Shown: positions 1-5,949, numbered from the stretch's first letter. The stretch: 8,901 nucleotides of DNA from an uncultured Rhodospirillaceae bacterium (GCA_913041095.1 CAJWIB010000088.1:1-8901); one strand, 5' to 3'. The notes: generated from the letters alone by a model not told the origin. Translations and numbers: made by a program.

Positions 1-30
1 TAACGGCATATCCATCATTTTACCAAGCAT
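1..30 (-). CDS. Start of a gene resembling acyl-CoA ligase (partial, runs off left edge)
   Basis: Only the first ten codons are visible, reading MLGKMMDMPL from an ATG at 30-28. A purine-rich ribosome binding site (GGGAG, about 8 bases upstream) supports this start. The peptide resembles the N-terminus of AMP-forming long-chain fatty-acid-CoA / 3-methylthiopropionyl-CoA ligases, which commonly begin MLGQMM.. followed by a PL pair. That recognition is from memory of the family and rests on ten residues. If right, the product would activate a carboxylic acid with ATP and CoA, which fits a catabolic locus. It lies 134 bp downstream of marR on the same strand and could be co-transcribed with it. 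I am fairly sure a gene starts here and only moderately sure of its identity. Confidence 0.5.
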   Translation of the reverse strand, partial: MLGKMMDMPL

Positions 31-164
31 GGTTTCGCTCCCTTAATTTATTATTCACCGTGAAAGTGGTGTCCTCCTGGGTGTTCCTTATGGTGGGGAG
101 CATTTTCATAGTGCTGGCGAATAAGGTCAACGCCAAAATCATTGCCGTTCGGCGTTCAGGCCGA
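31..164. other. Gap between marR and the ligase-like gene, with an unexplained open His-rich stretch
   Basis: This 134-bp gap contains the ribosome binding site of the downstream gene near 36-44. On the minus strand, in the same frame as marR but after two stop codons, an open stretch (about 57-158) encodes a histidine-rich peptide containing NDFGVDLIRQHYENAPHHKE and then GGHHFHGE before a stop. It has no ATG, GTG or TTG in frame, so I do not call it a gene. It could be a relic of a longer C-terminus or of another gene, or chance. No convincing terminator is visible. Confidence 0.3.
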
Positions 165-626
165 TTAGTCAATAAGTGAATCTGTATGAGCAATCATTTT
201 GAGCAAGGCCTGACGCAGTTGTTGCTCTTCCTTTTTATCGAGGCCCGACAGAAGCGCATGGTAGCGGTCATTGGCCATTGGCAATAGATCATCATAGATT
301 TTCCGGCCTCGCGCCGTGAGCTGCAAATTAATCGTGCGGCGATCAGCCTTGCTGCGTTTTTTCTTGATATGCCCGCCTCGTTCGAGATTCTTAATCGCCC
401 GGTTGACGGCCATTTTGTCCATCGCCCAGCGGCCGGTGATCTCCTGACCTGAAGCATTTTGGTGCTGTGCCAACGTCAACAACACCCGCCATTCAGCGAC
501 TGTCATATCTTGGCTTTCTAACTCGGTCGCAAAGGCCTTGCCAATCCGGTTGGCCAGCATGTGACAGAGCGTCAGGACATGGTCGTCCGGTCCAGGCTGA
601 GCTGCTGAGGTGACTACAATTGGCAT
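165..626 (-). CDS. MarR-family transcriptional regulator
   Basis: This 153-residue protein has the size and layout of MarR regulators, which act as dimers that bind short palindromes and release DNA on binding aromatic acids, phenols or acyl-CoA thioesters. Residues 42-75 (TVAEWRVLLTLA.. then QEITGRWAMDKM) fit the early helices. VNRAIKNLERGGHI (74-87) fits the recognition helix and following helix. KADRRTINLQLTARG (93-107) is the characteristic DR-containing beta wing. I chose the ATG at 626 rather than the upstream in-frame ATG at 659 because AGAGG lies ten bases before it and because 659 falls inside the palindrome and -10 region. It is divergent from the dehalogenase gene, and the intergenic palindrome is the likely operator. 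The effector is unknown; a substrate or intermediate of this locus is an inference. Confidence 0.9.
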   Translation of the reverse strand: MPIVVTSAAQPGPDDHVLTLCHMLANRIGKAFATELESQDMTVAEWRVLLTLAQHQNASGQEITGRWAMDKMAVNRAIKNLERGGHIKKKRSKADRRTINLQLTARGRKIYDDLLPMANDRYHALLSGLDKKEEQQLRQALLKMIAHTDSLID

Positions 627-636
627 CAAGATTTTT

Positions 637-641
637 CCTCT
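637..641 (-). promoter_or_regulatory. Ribosome binding site of marR
   Basis: The minus strand reads AGAGG followed by ten bases and then ATG at 626-624. A TTG at 629-627 is in frame and also within range, so start could be either, but ATG is preferred. This site argues against the upstream ATG at 659. Confidence 0.55.
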
Positions 642-652
642 GGCATAAATTA

Positions 653-666
653 ATATCATATGATAT
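653..666. promoter_or_regulatory. Perfect 14-bp palindrome, candidate MarR operator
   Basis: The sequence ATATCATATGATAT is its own reverse complement. A second, overlapping palindrome, ATGATATCAT, occupies 660-669. Both are in the divergent intergenic region between marR and the reductive dehalogenase gene. MarR proteins typically bind AT-rich palindromes of roughly 14-20 bp next to their own gene, so size, composition and location fit. It overlaps the best -10 candidate of marR, so bound protein would block polymerase. Assignment to this MarR is inference. Confidence 0.55.
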
Positions 667-688
667 CATTTTCTGAAAGCTCGGGCAA
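660..688 (-). promoter_or_regulatory. Candidate sigma-70 promoter of marR
   Basis: On the minus strand TTGCCC (688-683) is followed after exactly 17 bases by TATCAT (665-660). These match the -35 consensus at 4 of 6 and the -10 consensus at 5 of 6 positions. A transcript would start near 652, leaving about 26 bases of leader that include the ribosome binding site. The -10 box lies inside the palindrome pair. I could not find an equally good promoter for the dehalogenase in the opposite direction. Confidence 0.4.
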
Positions 689-704
689 TACGAGTGATCG
701 ACCA

Positions 705-710
705 GAGGAG
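705..710 (+). promoter_or_regulatory. Ribosome binding site of the reductive dehalogenase gene
   Basis: GAGGAG lies ten bases before the ATG at 721. It decides the start: the in-frame GTG at 694 lies upstream of this site and has no comparable site of its own. Confidence 0.6.
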
Positions 711-720
711 AGAAAAGCTA

Positions 721-2889
721 ATGTTGAATAACAAACGCCGCACCCGGCCGGTTGAGTTGGGTCCATACCCACTGGAAAGGTTGCACCGGGATCCCGCTGC
801 CCTGAAGGCTGAGGCGACGCGCTCATCTGTGTCGCCATCACCCATGCCAACCGGCTCACACCACTATCTCATCCAAAGTATAAATGTTCATTTAGATGCC
901 TTTGAAAAACTGCGGGAGCCCGAACCTTTCCATAAAAAAGCGCCGGTGCCGGATGATCTCACCCGCCGCAGCCAGGATATCAAAGGAGCCGGCTATTTCC
1001 TTGACGCCTCAATGATCGGTATCTGCGAGATGCCGCAAAATGCGTGGCTCAACAACGCAAACTCCACCTATACCCACGCCGTCGCTGTTTTGGTTGAATA
1101 CGGCAATCCTATTGATGCCGATAATAAGGCGGCTGATTGGGTGGCCGGCAATGAACATCTTTTGGCCACGCTCCGCGCCGCTGAAATCGCTCTCGACAAT
1201 AGTGGTCAGATTTCCTCAATGGGATTTGAAAGCCGGGTTCACTGGACCGGGGCAACCGACATCGATCTGGATAAGGTTACCGTTTTAGCCGGCCTTGCGA
1301 TCAGGGAGGGTGACCAACTGATCAATCCTTATGTTGATCGGCGTTTTGCCGTTGCCATGATAACCACCGATTACGCTCTCGCTACGGATTTGCCATTGCA
1401 TGCATCGGCCCGTAATGGCCGCGACTTCAACTATCAGCTCGGACTTACCGGCGCGGTATCGGGTCTCGAGCGCTGGCGTGTTCGCAAGCGGCCATCCCAT
1501 CTCGGCCCCTACCCGGTCGAAACGCTAAAGCGCATTGACCGGTTGACCACCGAAGTTTTCGATGATGAAGTACCCCGGGTACCGAGCCGCGCCAATATGT
1601 ATATGCGCAGCGCCATGGGTGATCTCAGCGATAAGAGCAAGCGCCAAGCGAACCGCTGGTCGCAAAAACATCCTGTGTCGCAAGGCATCATGCGCCCAAG
1701 CTGGGCTATCAAACCCCTACAAGAAGGTCAGACCGCACCTGGTACGGCGCCGGATAGTGTGGACGCCGGCGACAACAGCAAAGCCCTCAAAGCGCTTAGC
1801 CATTATATGGGCTCGGTGATCACCGGTATTTGTGAAATTCCCGACTATTGCTGGTATTCCCACGACAAGCGCGGCCAGCCGATTGAACCCTATCACAAAT
1901 ACGGCCTGGTAGTGCTAATTGATCAGGGTTATGAGACCTTTTTAGGCGCCAGCGGTAATGATTGGATTTCCGGTTCCCAATCGATGCGGGCTTATTTACG
2001 GGGCGGCGAAATTGTCGGTGTGATGGCGGAAATGATCCGGCGGATGGGATATGGAGCCAGGGCGCACAGCAATCTCGACAGTCATGTCCTGCATGTTCCG
2101 ATGGTTTTGGCAGCCGGCCTTGGTGAACAAAGCCGGGTCGGCGAAAGCGCGATTAATCCGTTTTTGGGCATGCGCTTTAAAACCGCCGTGCTGACCACAG
2201 ATATGCCGCTGACAGCCGATAAACCGATCGATTTCGGCGTCCAGAGGTTCTGCTCAAAATGTGTCAAATGCGCCCGCGAATGCCCGTGCGGTGCGATTCC
2301 CTATGGCGACAAAGTGATCTTTAACGGCTATGAGACCTGGAAGCCCGATAGCGAGCGCTGTACCATGTACCGCTCGACCAATATGAAAGGCTCGGCCTGC
2401 GGGCGTTGCGTCAAAGTCTGCCCGCTCAGCAAGGATACCACCTGGGATGGCCCGCTACTTCATCAAGTGGGCAGCTGGCTCGGTGTCAACGCGATGTGGC
2501 TAAAACCCGTCCTCGCCCCGCTGGCGATCTGGATGGACGATAAGCTCGGCCAGGGCAATCCGGTTGATGAGAAGAAATGGTGGCTCGATCTCGAGGTGAT
2601 GGGCGACAAGTCTTTCCGCTATGATCCTAACAATTACACCATCGCCGCCGAAGGCGTGAACCGACCGATGATTGATCCCGCAAAAAAACCCAAGAGTGTC
2701 GATAACATTGCCCTCTTCCCAGCCTCAACTCTGCCACCGCCGGATTTGGTCGGCCCCGGCCCAACCGACCGCAAGCTCGGACTTAAATTGGCCACCGAAG
2801 CCGAAACGGTCGAACAGGCTTTAGTGCGGCGGGCCGCCGGTGGCGAAATGCCGCCGACCTACCGGCCGAGTTATTTGGATGAAGGATGA
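721..2889 (+). CDS. rdhA: Cytoplasmic (catabolic-type) corrinoid iron-sulfur reductive dehalogenase
   Basis: This 722-residue protein is a homologue of RdhA enzymes, which use cob(I)alamin and two 4Fe-4S clusters to remove halogen from organohalides. Two ferredoxin-type motifs are intact: C511-x2-C514-x2-C517-x3-C521-P, and C547 followed by C560-x2-C563-x3-C567-P. The corrinoid-binding part precedes them, with GICEIP (369), INPFLGMRF (478) and TTDMPL (492). An N-terminal half without cysteine motifs repeats this pattern: LGPYP at 13 and 261, GICEMP at 100 and GICEIP at 369, NPYVDRRF at 202 and NPFLGMRF at 479, TTDYAL at 215 and TTDMPL at 492. This duplicated layout and the length match the cytoplasmic NpRdhA group from Nitratireductor pacificus, which debrominates ortho-brominated phenols. 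There is no Tat signal or membrane segment, and no C-terminal flavin reductase domain as in BhbA, so a separate electron donor is needed. Divergent marR suggests substrate-induced expression. The exact substrate cannot be read from sequence. Confidence 0.93.
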   Translation: MLNNKRRTRPVELGPYPLERLHRDPAALKAEATRSSVSPSPMPTGSHHYLIQSINVHLDAFEKLREPEPFHKKAPVPDDLTRRSQDIKGAGYFLDASMIGICEMPQNAWLNNANSTYTHAVAVLVEYGNPIDADNKAADWVAGNEHLLATLRAAEIALDNSGQISSMGFESRVHWTGATDIDLDKVTVLAGLAIREGDQLINPYVDRRFAVAMITTDYALATDLPLHASARNGRDFNYQLGLTGAVSGLERWRVRKRPSHLGPYPVETLKRIDRLTTEVFDDEVPRVPSRANMYMRSAMGDLSDKSKRQANRWSQKHPVSQGIMRPSWAIKPLQEGQTAPGTAPDSVDAGDNSKALKALSHYMGSVITGICEIPDYCWYSHDKRGQPIEPYHKYGLVVLIDQGYETFLGASGNDWISGSQSMRAYLRGGEIVGVMAEMIRRMGYGARAHSNLDSHVLHVPMVLAAGLGEQSRVGESAINPFLGMRFKTAVLTTDMPLTADKPIDFGVQRFCSKCVKCARECPCGAIPYGDKVIFNGYETWKPDSERCTMYRSTNMKGSACGRCVKVCPLSKDTTWDGPLLHQVGSWLGVNAMWLKPVLAPLAIWMDDKLGQGNPVDEKKWWLDLEVMGDKSFRYDPNNYTIAAEGVNRPMIDPAKKPKSVDNIALFPASTLPPPDLVGPGPTDRKLGLKLATEAETVEQALVRRAAGGEMPPTYRPSYLDEG

Positions 2890-2895
2890 GACCAC

Positions 2896-3777
2896 TCAAC
2901 GCCCGCGAATAAGCTCGATGATGCCGGAGAAATCCTTAGCCCCCGACCCTTCATCGCAATAGTCTTGATAGATCGCCGCGGCTTTTTCAGCGACATCAAC
3001 GGAACTGCCAGCTGCTTTGGCTGCTGCCAAAGCTAAATTCATATCCTTGATCATCAAAGCTGTGCCAAAGCCACCATCAAAATCATTGTTGACCGGCGCA
3101 CTCGGCACCAAACCGGGCACCGGGCAATAACTGCTCAATGACCAGCATTGCCCGGAAGATACATTTATGACGTTGAACATTTTTTCAGAATCAATACCCA
3201 GCTTCTCTGCCAGCACAAAAGCTTCGGCGGTTGAGGTCATTTGGATGCCAAGCATCATGTTATTGCACATCTTGACCGCCTGCCCGGCACCGGCATCACC
3301 GCAATTGAATATGTTTGCGCCCATCACTTGAAGATAAGGCTCCGCCGCCGCGAAGGCGTCAGCAGTGCCACCAACCATAATCGTCAAAGACCCATTCACT
3401 GCGCTCTTAACCCCGCCAGACACCGGCGCATCGACCATGAGACAATCTTTGGTGGCAGCCTTTTCGTGAACCGCTTGTGACATTGCCATATCGATAGTTG
3501 AACAATCGATCAGCACTGTATGGGCCGAGATATTCGGTAACACATCAGTATTATAAACCGCATCGACATGATCTCCAGCCGGCAGCATAGTGATGATTAC
3601 TTCGGCGCCGTCAATCGCTGCCGCGGCCGAGGCCGCTTTTTCACAACCGCCTTTAACCACCGCATCCAAACTGGATGGGACTATATCAAAGGCAAGCACA
3701 TTATGCCCGGCTTTGACTAAATTTAAGGCCATCGGGCCGCCCATATTACCGACCCCGATAAAGGCTATGTTGCTCAT
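2896..3777 (-). CDS. NAD(P)-dependent beta-hydroxyacid dehydrogenase, 3-hydroxyisobutyrate dehydrogenase-like
   Basis: The 293-residue product has the full signature of the 3-hydroxyisobutyrate / 6-phosphogluconate dehydrogenase superfamily. GVGNMGGPMALNL (8-20) is the dinucleotide-binding motif, DCSTID (91-96) and DAPVSGG (116-122) form the substrate-binding region, and GAGQAVKMCNN (163-173) carries the catalytic lysine K169. KDMNLAL (244-250) is the conserved C-terminal motif. Family members oxidise 3-hydroxy acids or reduce the semialdehydes (tartronate semialdehyde, succinate semialdehyde, related acids). The ATG at 3777 is chosen over the upstream ORF start at 3837: TTGGAGA sits just before it, the length then matches the family, and the longer version would overlap the upstream gene and add an arginine-rich tail of no family character. 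It is 25 bp downstream of the Pht5-like gene, so likely in one operon. Substrate is unassigned; a ring-cleavage product is a guess. Confidence 0.88.
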   Translation of the reverse strand: MSNIAFIGVGNMGGPMALNLVKAGHNVLAFDIVPSSLDAVVKGGCEKAASAAAAIDGAEVIITMLPAGDHVDAVYNTDVLPNISAHTVLIDCSTIDMAMSQAVHEKAATKDCLMVDAPVSGGVKSAVNGSLTIMVGGTADAFAAAEPYLQVMGANIFNCGDAGAGQAVKMCNNMMLGIQMTSTAEAFVLAEKLGIDSEKMFNVINVSSGQCWSLSSYCPVPGLVPSAPVNNDFDGGFGTALMIKDMNLALAAAKAAGSSVDVAEKAAAIYQDYCDEGSGAKDFSGIIELIRGR

Positions 3778-3782
3778 GCCAA

Positions 3783-3789
3783 TCTCCAA
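3783..3789 (-). promoter_or_regulatory. Ribosome binding site deciding the start of the hydroxyacid dehydrogenase
   Basis: The minus strand reads TTGGAGA followed by five bases and the ATG at 3777. It lies in the 25-bp gap after the upstream stop codon and supports the short version of the protein. Confidence 0.6.
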
Positions 3790-3802
3790 TAAAATTCCAA
3801 CG

Positions 3803-4798
3803 CTAAACCTTGAACACCTTCTGCGTCTCCGGCACAAACAATTCTTCCGGCGTCATTTTTCTTTTGGTAACGCCCTGCTCATCACAATAGGCCAAAAAGG
3901 TTTCCAGTGTTACGCGGCTACCTTCGATGCCATAGGGCCAGTAATCGTGATCCGGAAAAAATTCCTGCTTCATCTGCTGGAATTGATCCGGCATCCAGGG
4001 AAATGGAATACGGGACGCGGTGATATCTGACAATCGCTCAACCATTTTGGCTTTCGCCTGTTCAAATGCTGTCATTAAATTCATCGCAATCCAGCGATCC
4101 CGCTCATAGACGTCGCGTCTGATCGCGATTATATGCATGATCGGATAAATGCCTGTGCGCTTGAAATAGTCGAGCTCAACCTCCGGGTAATTCGGTATTA
4201 GCCGGACAATCTTACCGTCAGCCGACAGGAAAGCGTTGGGTGCCCGCGCCGAGATCAGGGCATCCAGCTCACCCTCGATGAGCATGTCCGTCAGTGAGCG
4301 ATCACTTTCGCGGGTAATCCGCACGCCTTCCGGAACATTGGTCTTACCCATTTCAAGTCGTCCTGGTTCATTGACGCCGCCCTGCACCCAGTCGACTTCG
4401 TCCAATTTTGCGCCGCCTTCATGATGCAGCCAGCCGCGGGCATAAACCGTCGCGGTCTGGGTCCATTCCGGCACGCCAATGCGACCACTCTTTAGATCCG
4501 CCGAAGTTTTAATCTTACCGTCGCTCCTAATATAAAACGCCGAATGACGGAACATGCGGGAGATAAACACCGGAATACCGACAACCGGCGGATCATCCTG
4601 CGATCTCAGCGAGCAGAACTTGGCAAATGAAAGTTCTGAAACCTCCCATTCATAGGATTGAGCGAAGCGAAAAAAGGTTTCCTCAACGTCGAAGATCAAG
4701 CAATTGAGATCAATGCCTTCCGGCTGGATATTACCATTCACCAGATCACGCACATGATCGTAATCTTCAATCGCCAAGGTCAGAGGCAGTTTGCTCAT
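3803..4798 (-). CDS. 4,5-dihydroxyphthalate decarboxylase-like protein (Pht5 family, NMT1/THI5-like fold)
   Basis: The 331-residue protein resembles Pht5-type 4,5-dihydroxyphthalate decarboxylases in both length and content. These have a periplasmic-binding-protein-like fold but act as cytoplasmic decarboxylases of hydroxylated aromatic acids. Recognisable blocks are LTLAIEDYDHVRDL (6-19), WEVSELSFAKF (51-61), PVFISRMFRHSAFYIR (76-91), DLKSGRIGVPEW (101-112), GELDALISARAP (176-187), TGIYPIMHIIAIRRDVYE (215-232) and a C-terminal DHDYWPYG (283-290) with TPEELFVPET (316-325). No signal peptide is present, against a transport-binding role. The ATG at 4798 follows AAGG closely; an in-frame TTG one codon upstream is less likely. 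It is followed after 25 bp by the hydroxyacid dehydrogenase gene. Family relatives occur widely with unproven substrates, so only the class is assigned. In context it may decarboxylate a dehalogenated or hydroxylated benzoate/phthalate, which is inference. Confidence 0.82.
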   Translation of the reverse strand: MSKLPLTLAIEDYDHVRDLVNGNIQPEGIDLNCLIFDVEETFFRFAQSYEWEVSELSFAKFCSLRSQDDPPVVGIPVFISRMFRHSAFYIRSDGKIKTSADLKSGRIGVPEWTQTATVYARGWLHHEGGAKLDEVDWVQGGVNEPGRLEMGKTNVPEGVRITRESDRSLTDMLIEGELDALISARAPNAFLSADGKIVRLIPNYPEVELDYFKRTGIYPIMHIIAIRRDVYERDRWIAMNLMTAFEQAKAKMVERLSDITASRIPFPWMPDQFQQMKQEFFPDHDYWPYGIEGSRVTLETFLAYCDEQGVTKRKMTPEELFVPETQKVFKV

Positions 4799-4924
4799 CA
4801 ATCCTTCTAGAAATAATTAGCTATTAAATTTCGCAACGATCTTAGCCAATTTGGGAGCTCAGATAAAATGAAAAAAGGAGCTCCAAAACTAGAACTCCCC
4901 TCTTCAATCTATTTTCCGGTTAAG
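4799..4924. other. Spacer upstream of the Pht5-like gene with an inverted repeat
   Basis: This AT-rich spacer separates the decayed RidA-like gene from the Pht5-like gene. It holds AGAAGG (4803-4808) just before the Pht5 start and a pair of GGAGCTC/GAGCTCC arms. On the minus strand TTGGCT and several AT-rich hexamers could form a weak promoter, but none has a good match at standard spacing, so I do not call one. Confidence 0.35.
4850..4888. repeat. Imperfect inverted repeat with 11-bp arms
   Basis: TTTGGGAGCTC (from 4850) and GAGCTCCAAAA (4878-4888) pair with one mismatch across a 17-base loop. It lies just after the stop of the decayed RidA-like gene in the direction of transcription. It could be a transcript 3' end, a regulator site before the Pht5-like gene, or an RNA stability element. 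There is no clean run of T after the stem, so it is not a canonical intrinsic terminator. Confidence 0.4.
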
Positions 4925-5310
4925 CTATTTCTTTTTCTTCTTTTTGGAGTGTTTTGCGGCATAGACTTTGAGGAATTCAATCACTTCTGGTGGCATTTTT
5001 TAAGCTTGCCGATAACACTTCTTCTGCCCGCTTGTGGTGATTGCCGGTCGGTACATATTTCGCGGTTGGTCAGAAAAGTGGTCAACTTGACAAGATTGTT
5101 TAAATTCATATTGGTATCTTTTAAAATAGCTTCAATATTCTGATAGGTGCCGCTAATTTGATCTTCAAATCCTGCTGGCACGTCACCGTTGATATCAACT
5201 CCAACCTGACCGGCAAATATACCAGGCGCGAGCTGGGTTTAATCTCGGCACCATGAGTATACGGATTAAAGGGCTGGCAGATTAACTCTGGGTTAAAAAA
5301 AACGCGTCAT
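4925..5310 (-). pseudogene. Decayed RidA-family (YjgF/UK114) gene with four frame breaks
   Basis: RidA proteins are about 130-residue trimers that hydrolyse reactive enamine/imine intermediates or act as related deaminases in catabolic operons. A strong site AGAGGAA and ATG at 5310 are intact, but a run of eight T (5295-5302) gives MTRFF and then a stop. Skipping one T yields FFNPELICQPFNPYTHG..PSSRLVY. A second shift near 5215-5217 restores GQVGVDINGDVPAGFEDQ, then IEAILK..NLVKLTTFLTNRE, clearly RidA-like. A third break near 5058-5062 and a fourth at six A (4996-5001) lead to KMPPEVIEFLKVYAAKHS and a lysine run before TAG. The span of 386 bp equals about 128 codons, the normal RidA length. 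The last third does not resemble RidA. True decay is likely, but three breaks fall at A/T runs, so assembly error is possible. It sits between the VOC and Pht5-like genes on the same strand. Confidence 0.75.
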
Positions 5311-5364
5311 GAAATTCCTCTGTAATTAAATCTTAAAAAGGTAATATAAAAATTGGCGGATTGG

Positions 5365-5919
5365 TTAGTTTGACAGCAGCCCCCACTCTTTGGCCCGGCT
5401 TTGGCGCCATTCGTCAAATGGTAGGACTGTCTGGTTATCCTTAAGCAGCTCTTCGGTCCAGGCGTATATTTCCTCGTCACTTAATGACAATTCGAACGGA
5501 ATGCCAAAAGGTTGAGCGACATGCCACGGCGTATCAATAAAGGCTTCAGTACGGTTACCCTCTGGATCGAAACAATAAACTGACCAGGCATTACCATGCA
5601 CGATGGTACTGATGCGCGTAACACCAGGATAATCTTTTAGGGAGCTGTGAATGGTGCGGAGCCGAGCGAACGAATCGGCGCGAAAGGAAATATGATTGTA
5701 ATGCACCTCATCGCCGGTATTGGTCCTGCCTGAATAGAGCACAAGCTGGTGGTGATCCGAGGGGTCAGTCGAAAGAAAAGTAATCTCCTCGGTTTCCTCG
5801 TAGGGACCATGGTCGATAATGTGAAAACCATAGACAGTGGTAAAGAAATCCACCATGTGCGCCATATCAAAAACATGAAAACCAGCATGACTGATCGATA
5901 ACGGTGGCTTTTTTGCCAT
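5365..5919 (-). CDS. VOC-family protein, probable single-domain extradiol dioxygenase
   Basis: The 184-residue protein belongs to the vicinal oxygen chelate superfamily (glyoxalase / extradiol ring-cleavage dioxygenases). The two beta-alpha-beta modules begin at SHAGFHVFDMAHMVDFFTTV (10-29) and at HYNHISFRADSF (73-84). The expected 2-His-1-Glu metal ligands are H11, H76 and E125 (in GNRTEAF). HHQLVLY (56-62), H108 in IVHGNAW and Y115 in SVYCFDPEGN sit about where the acid-base residues of catechol/dihydroxybiphenyl dioxygenases lie, with Y115 ten residues before the glutamate as in that family. This supports an Fe(II) or Mn(II) ring-opening enzyme rather than a mere binding protein, but substrate is not readable. 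The ATG at 5919 follows GGAGGG at good spacing. The C-terminal 45 residues form a helical tail typical of small catechol-dioxygenase-like VOC proteins. Confidence 0.85.
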   Translation of the reverse strand: MAKKPPLSISHAGFHVFDMAHMVDFFTTVYGFHIIDHGPYEETEEITFLSTDPSDHHQLVLYSGRTNTGDEVHYNHISFRADSFARLRTIHSSLKDYPGVTRISTIVHGNAWSVYCFDPEGNRTEAFIDTPWHVAQPFGIPFELSLSDEEIYAWTEELLKDNQTVLPFDEWRQSRAKEWGLLSN

Positions 5920-5943
5920 TATATTCCCTCCGATTTTTCGGGC

Positions 5944-5949
5944 AGTATA
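5944..5949 (-). promoter_or_regulatory. Possible -10 box upstream of the VOC gene
   Basis: The minus strand reads TATACT, 24 bases before the VOC start codon, matching 5 of 6 positions of the consensus. The -35 region at usual spacing is poor, so this would be a weak or activator-dependent promoter at best. The 132-bp gap after the FAD gene leaves room for an internal promoter. Confidence 0.25.

Noticed and set aside
90..179. Plus-strand 29-codon frame starting MVGSIFIVLANK
   Set aside because: It has no convincing ribosome binding site, overlaps the end of marR and has no recognisable character.
694..720. Upstream GTG start for the dehalogenase adding nine residues
   Set aside because: The GTG lies upstream of the GAGGAG site at 705-710 and has no good site of its own. 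The ATG at 721 is correctly spaced.
721..790. Tat signal suggested by RR near the dehalogenase N-terminus
   Set aside because: The arginines are not followed by a hydrophobic core or cleavage site, and the LGPYP repeat begins by residue 13.
3590..4030. Plus-strand open frame of 146 residues
   Set aside because: It is antisense across two well-supported minus-strand genes and shows no family motif.
4868..5143. Plus-strand open frame of 91 residues with a hydrophobic start
   Set aside because: It lies antisense to the RidA-like relic, whose minus-strand codons encode recognisable family sequence. The hydrophobicity mirrors the lysine-rich complement.
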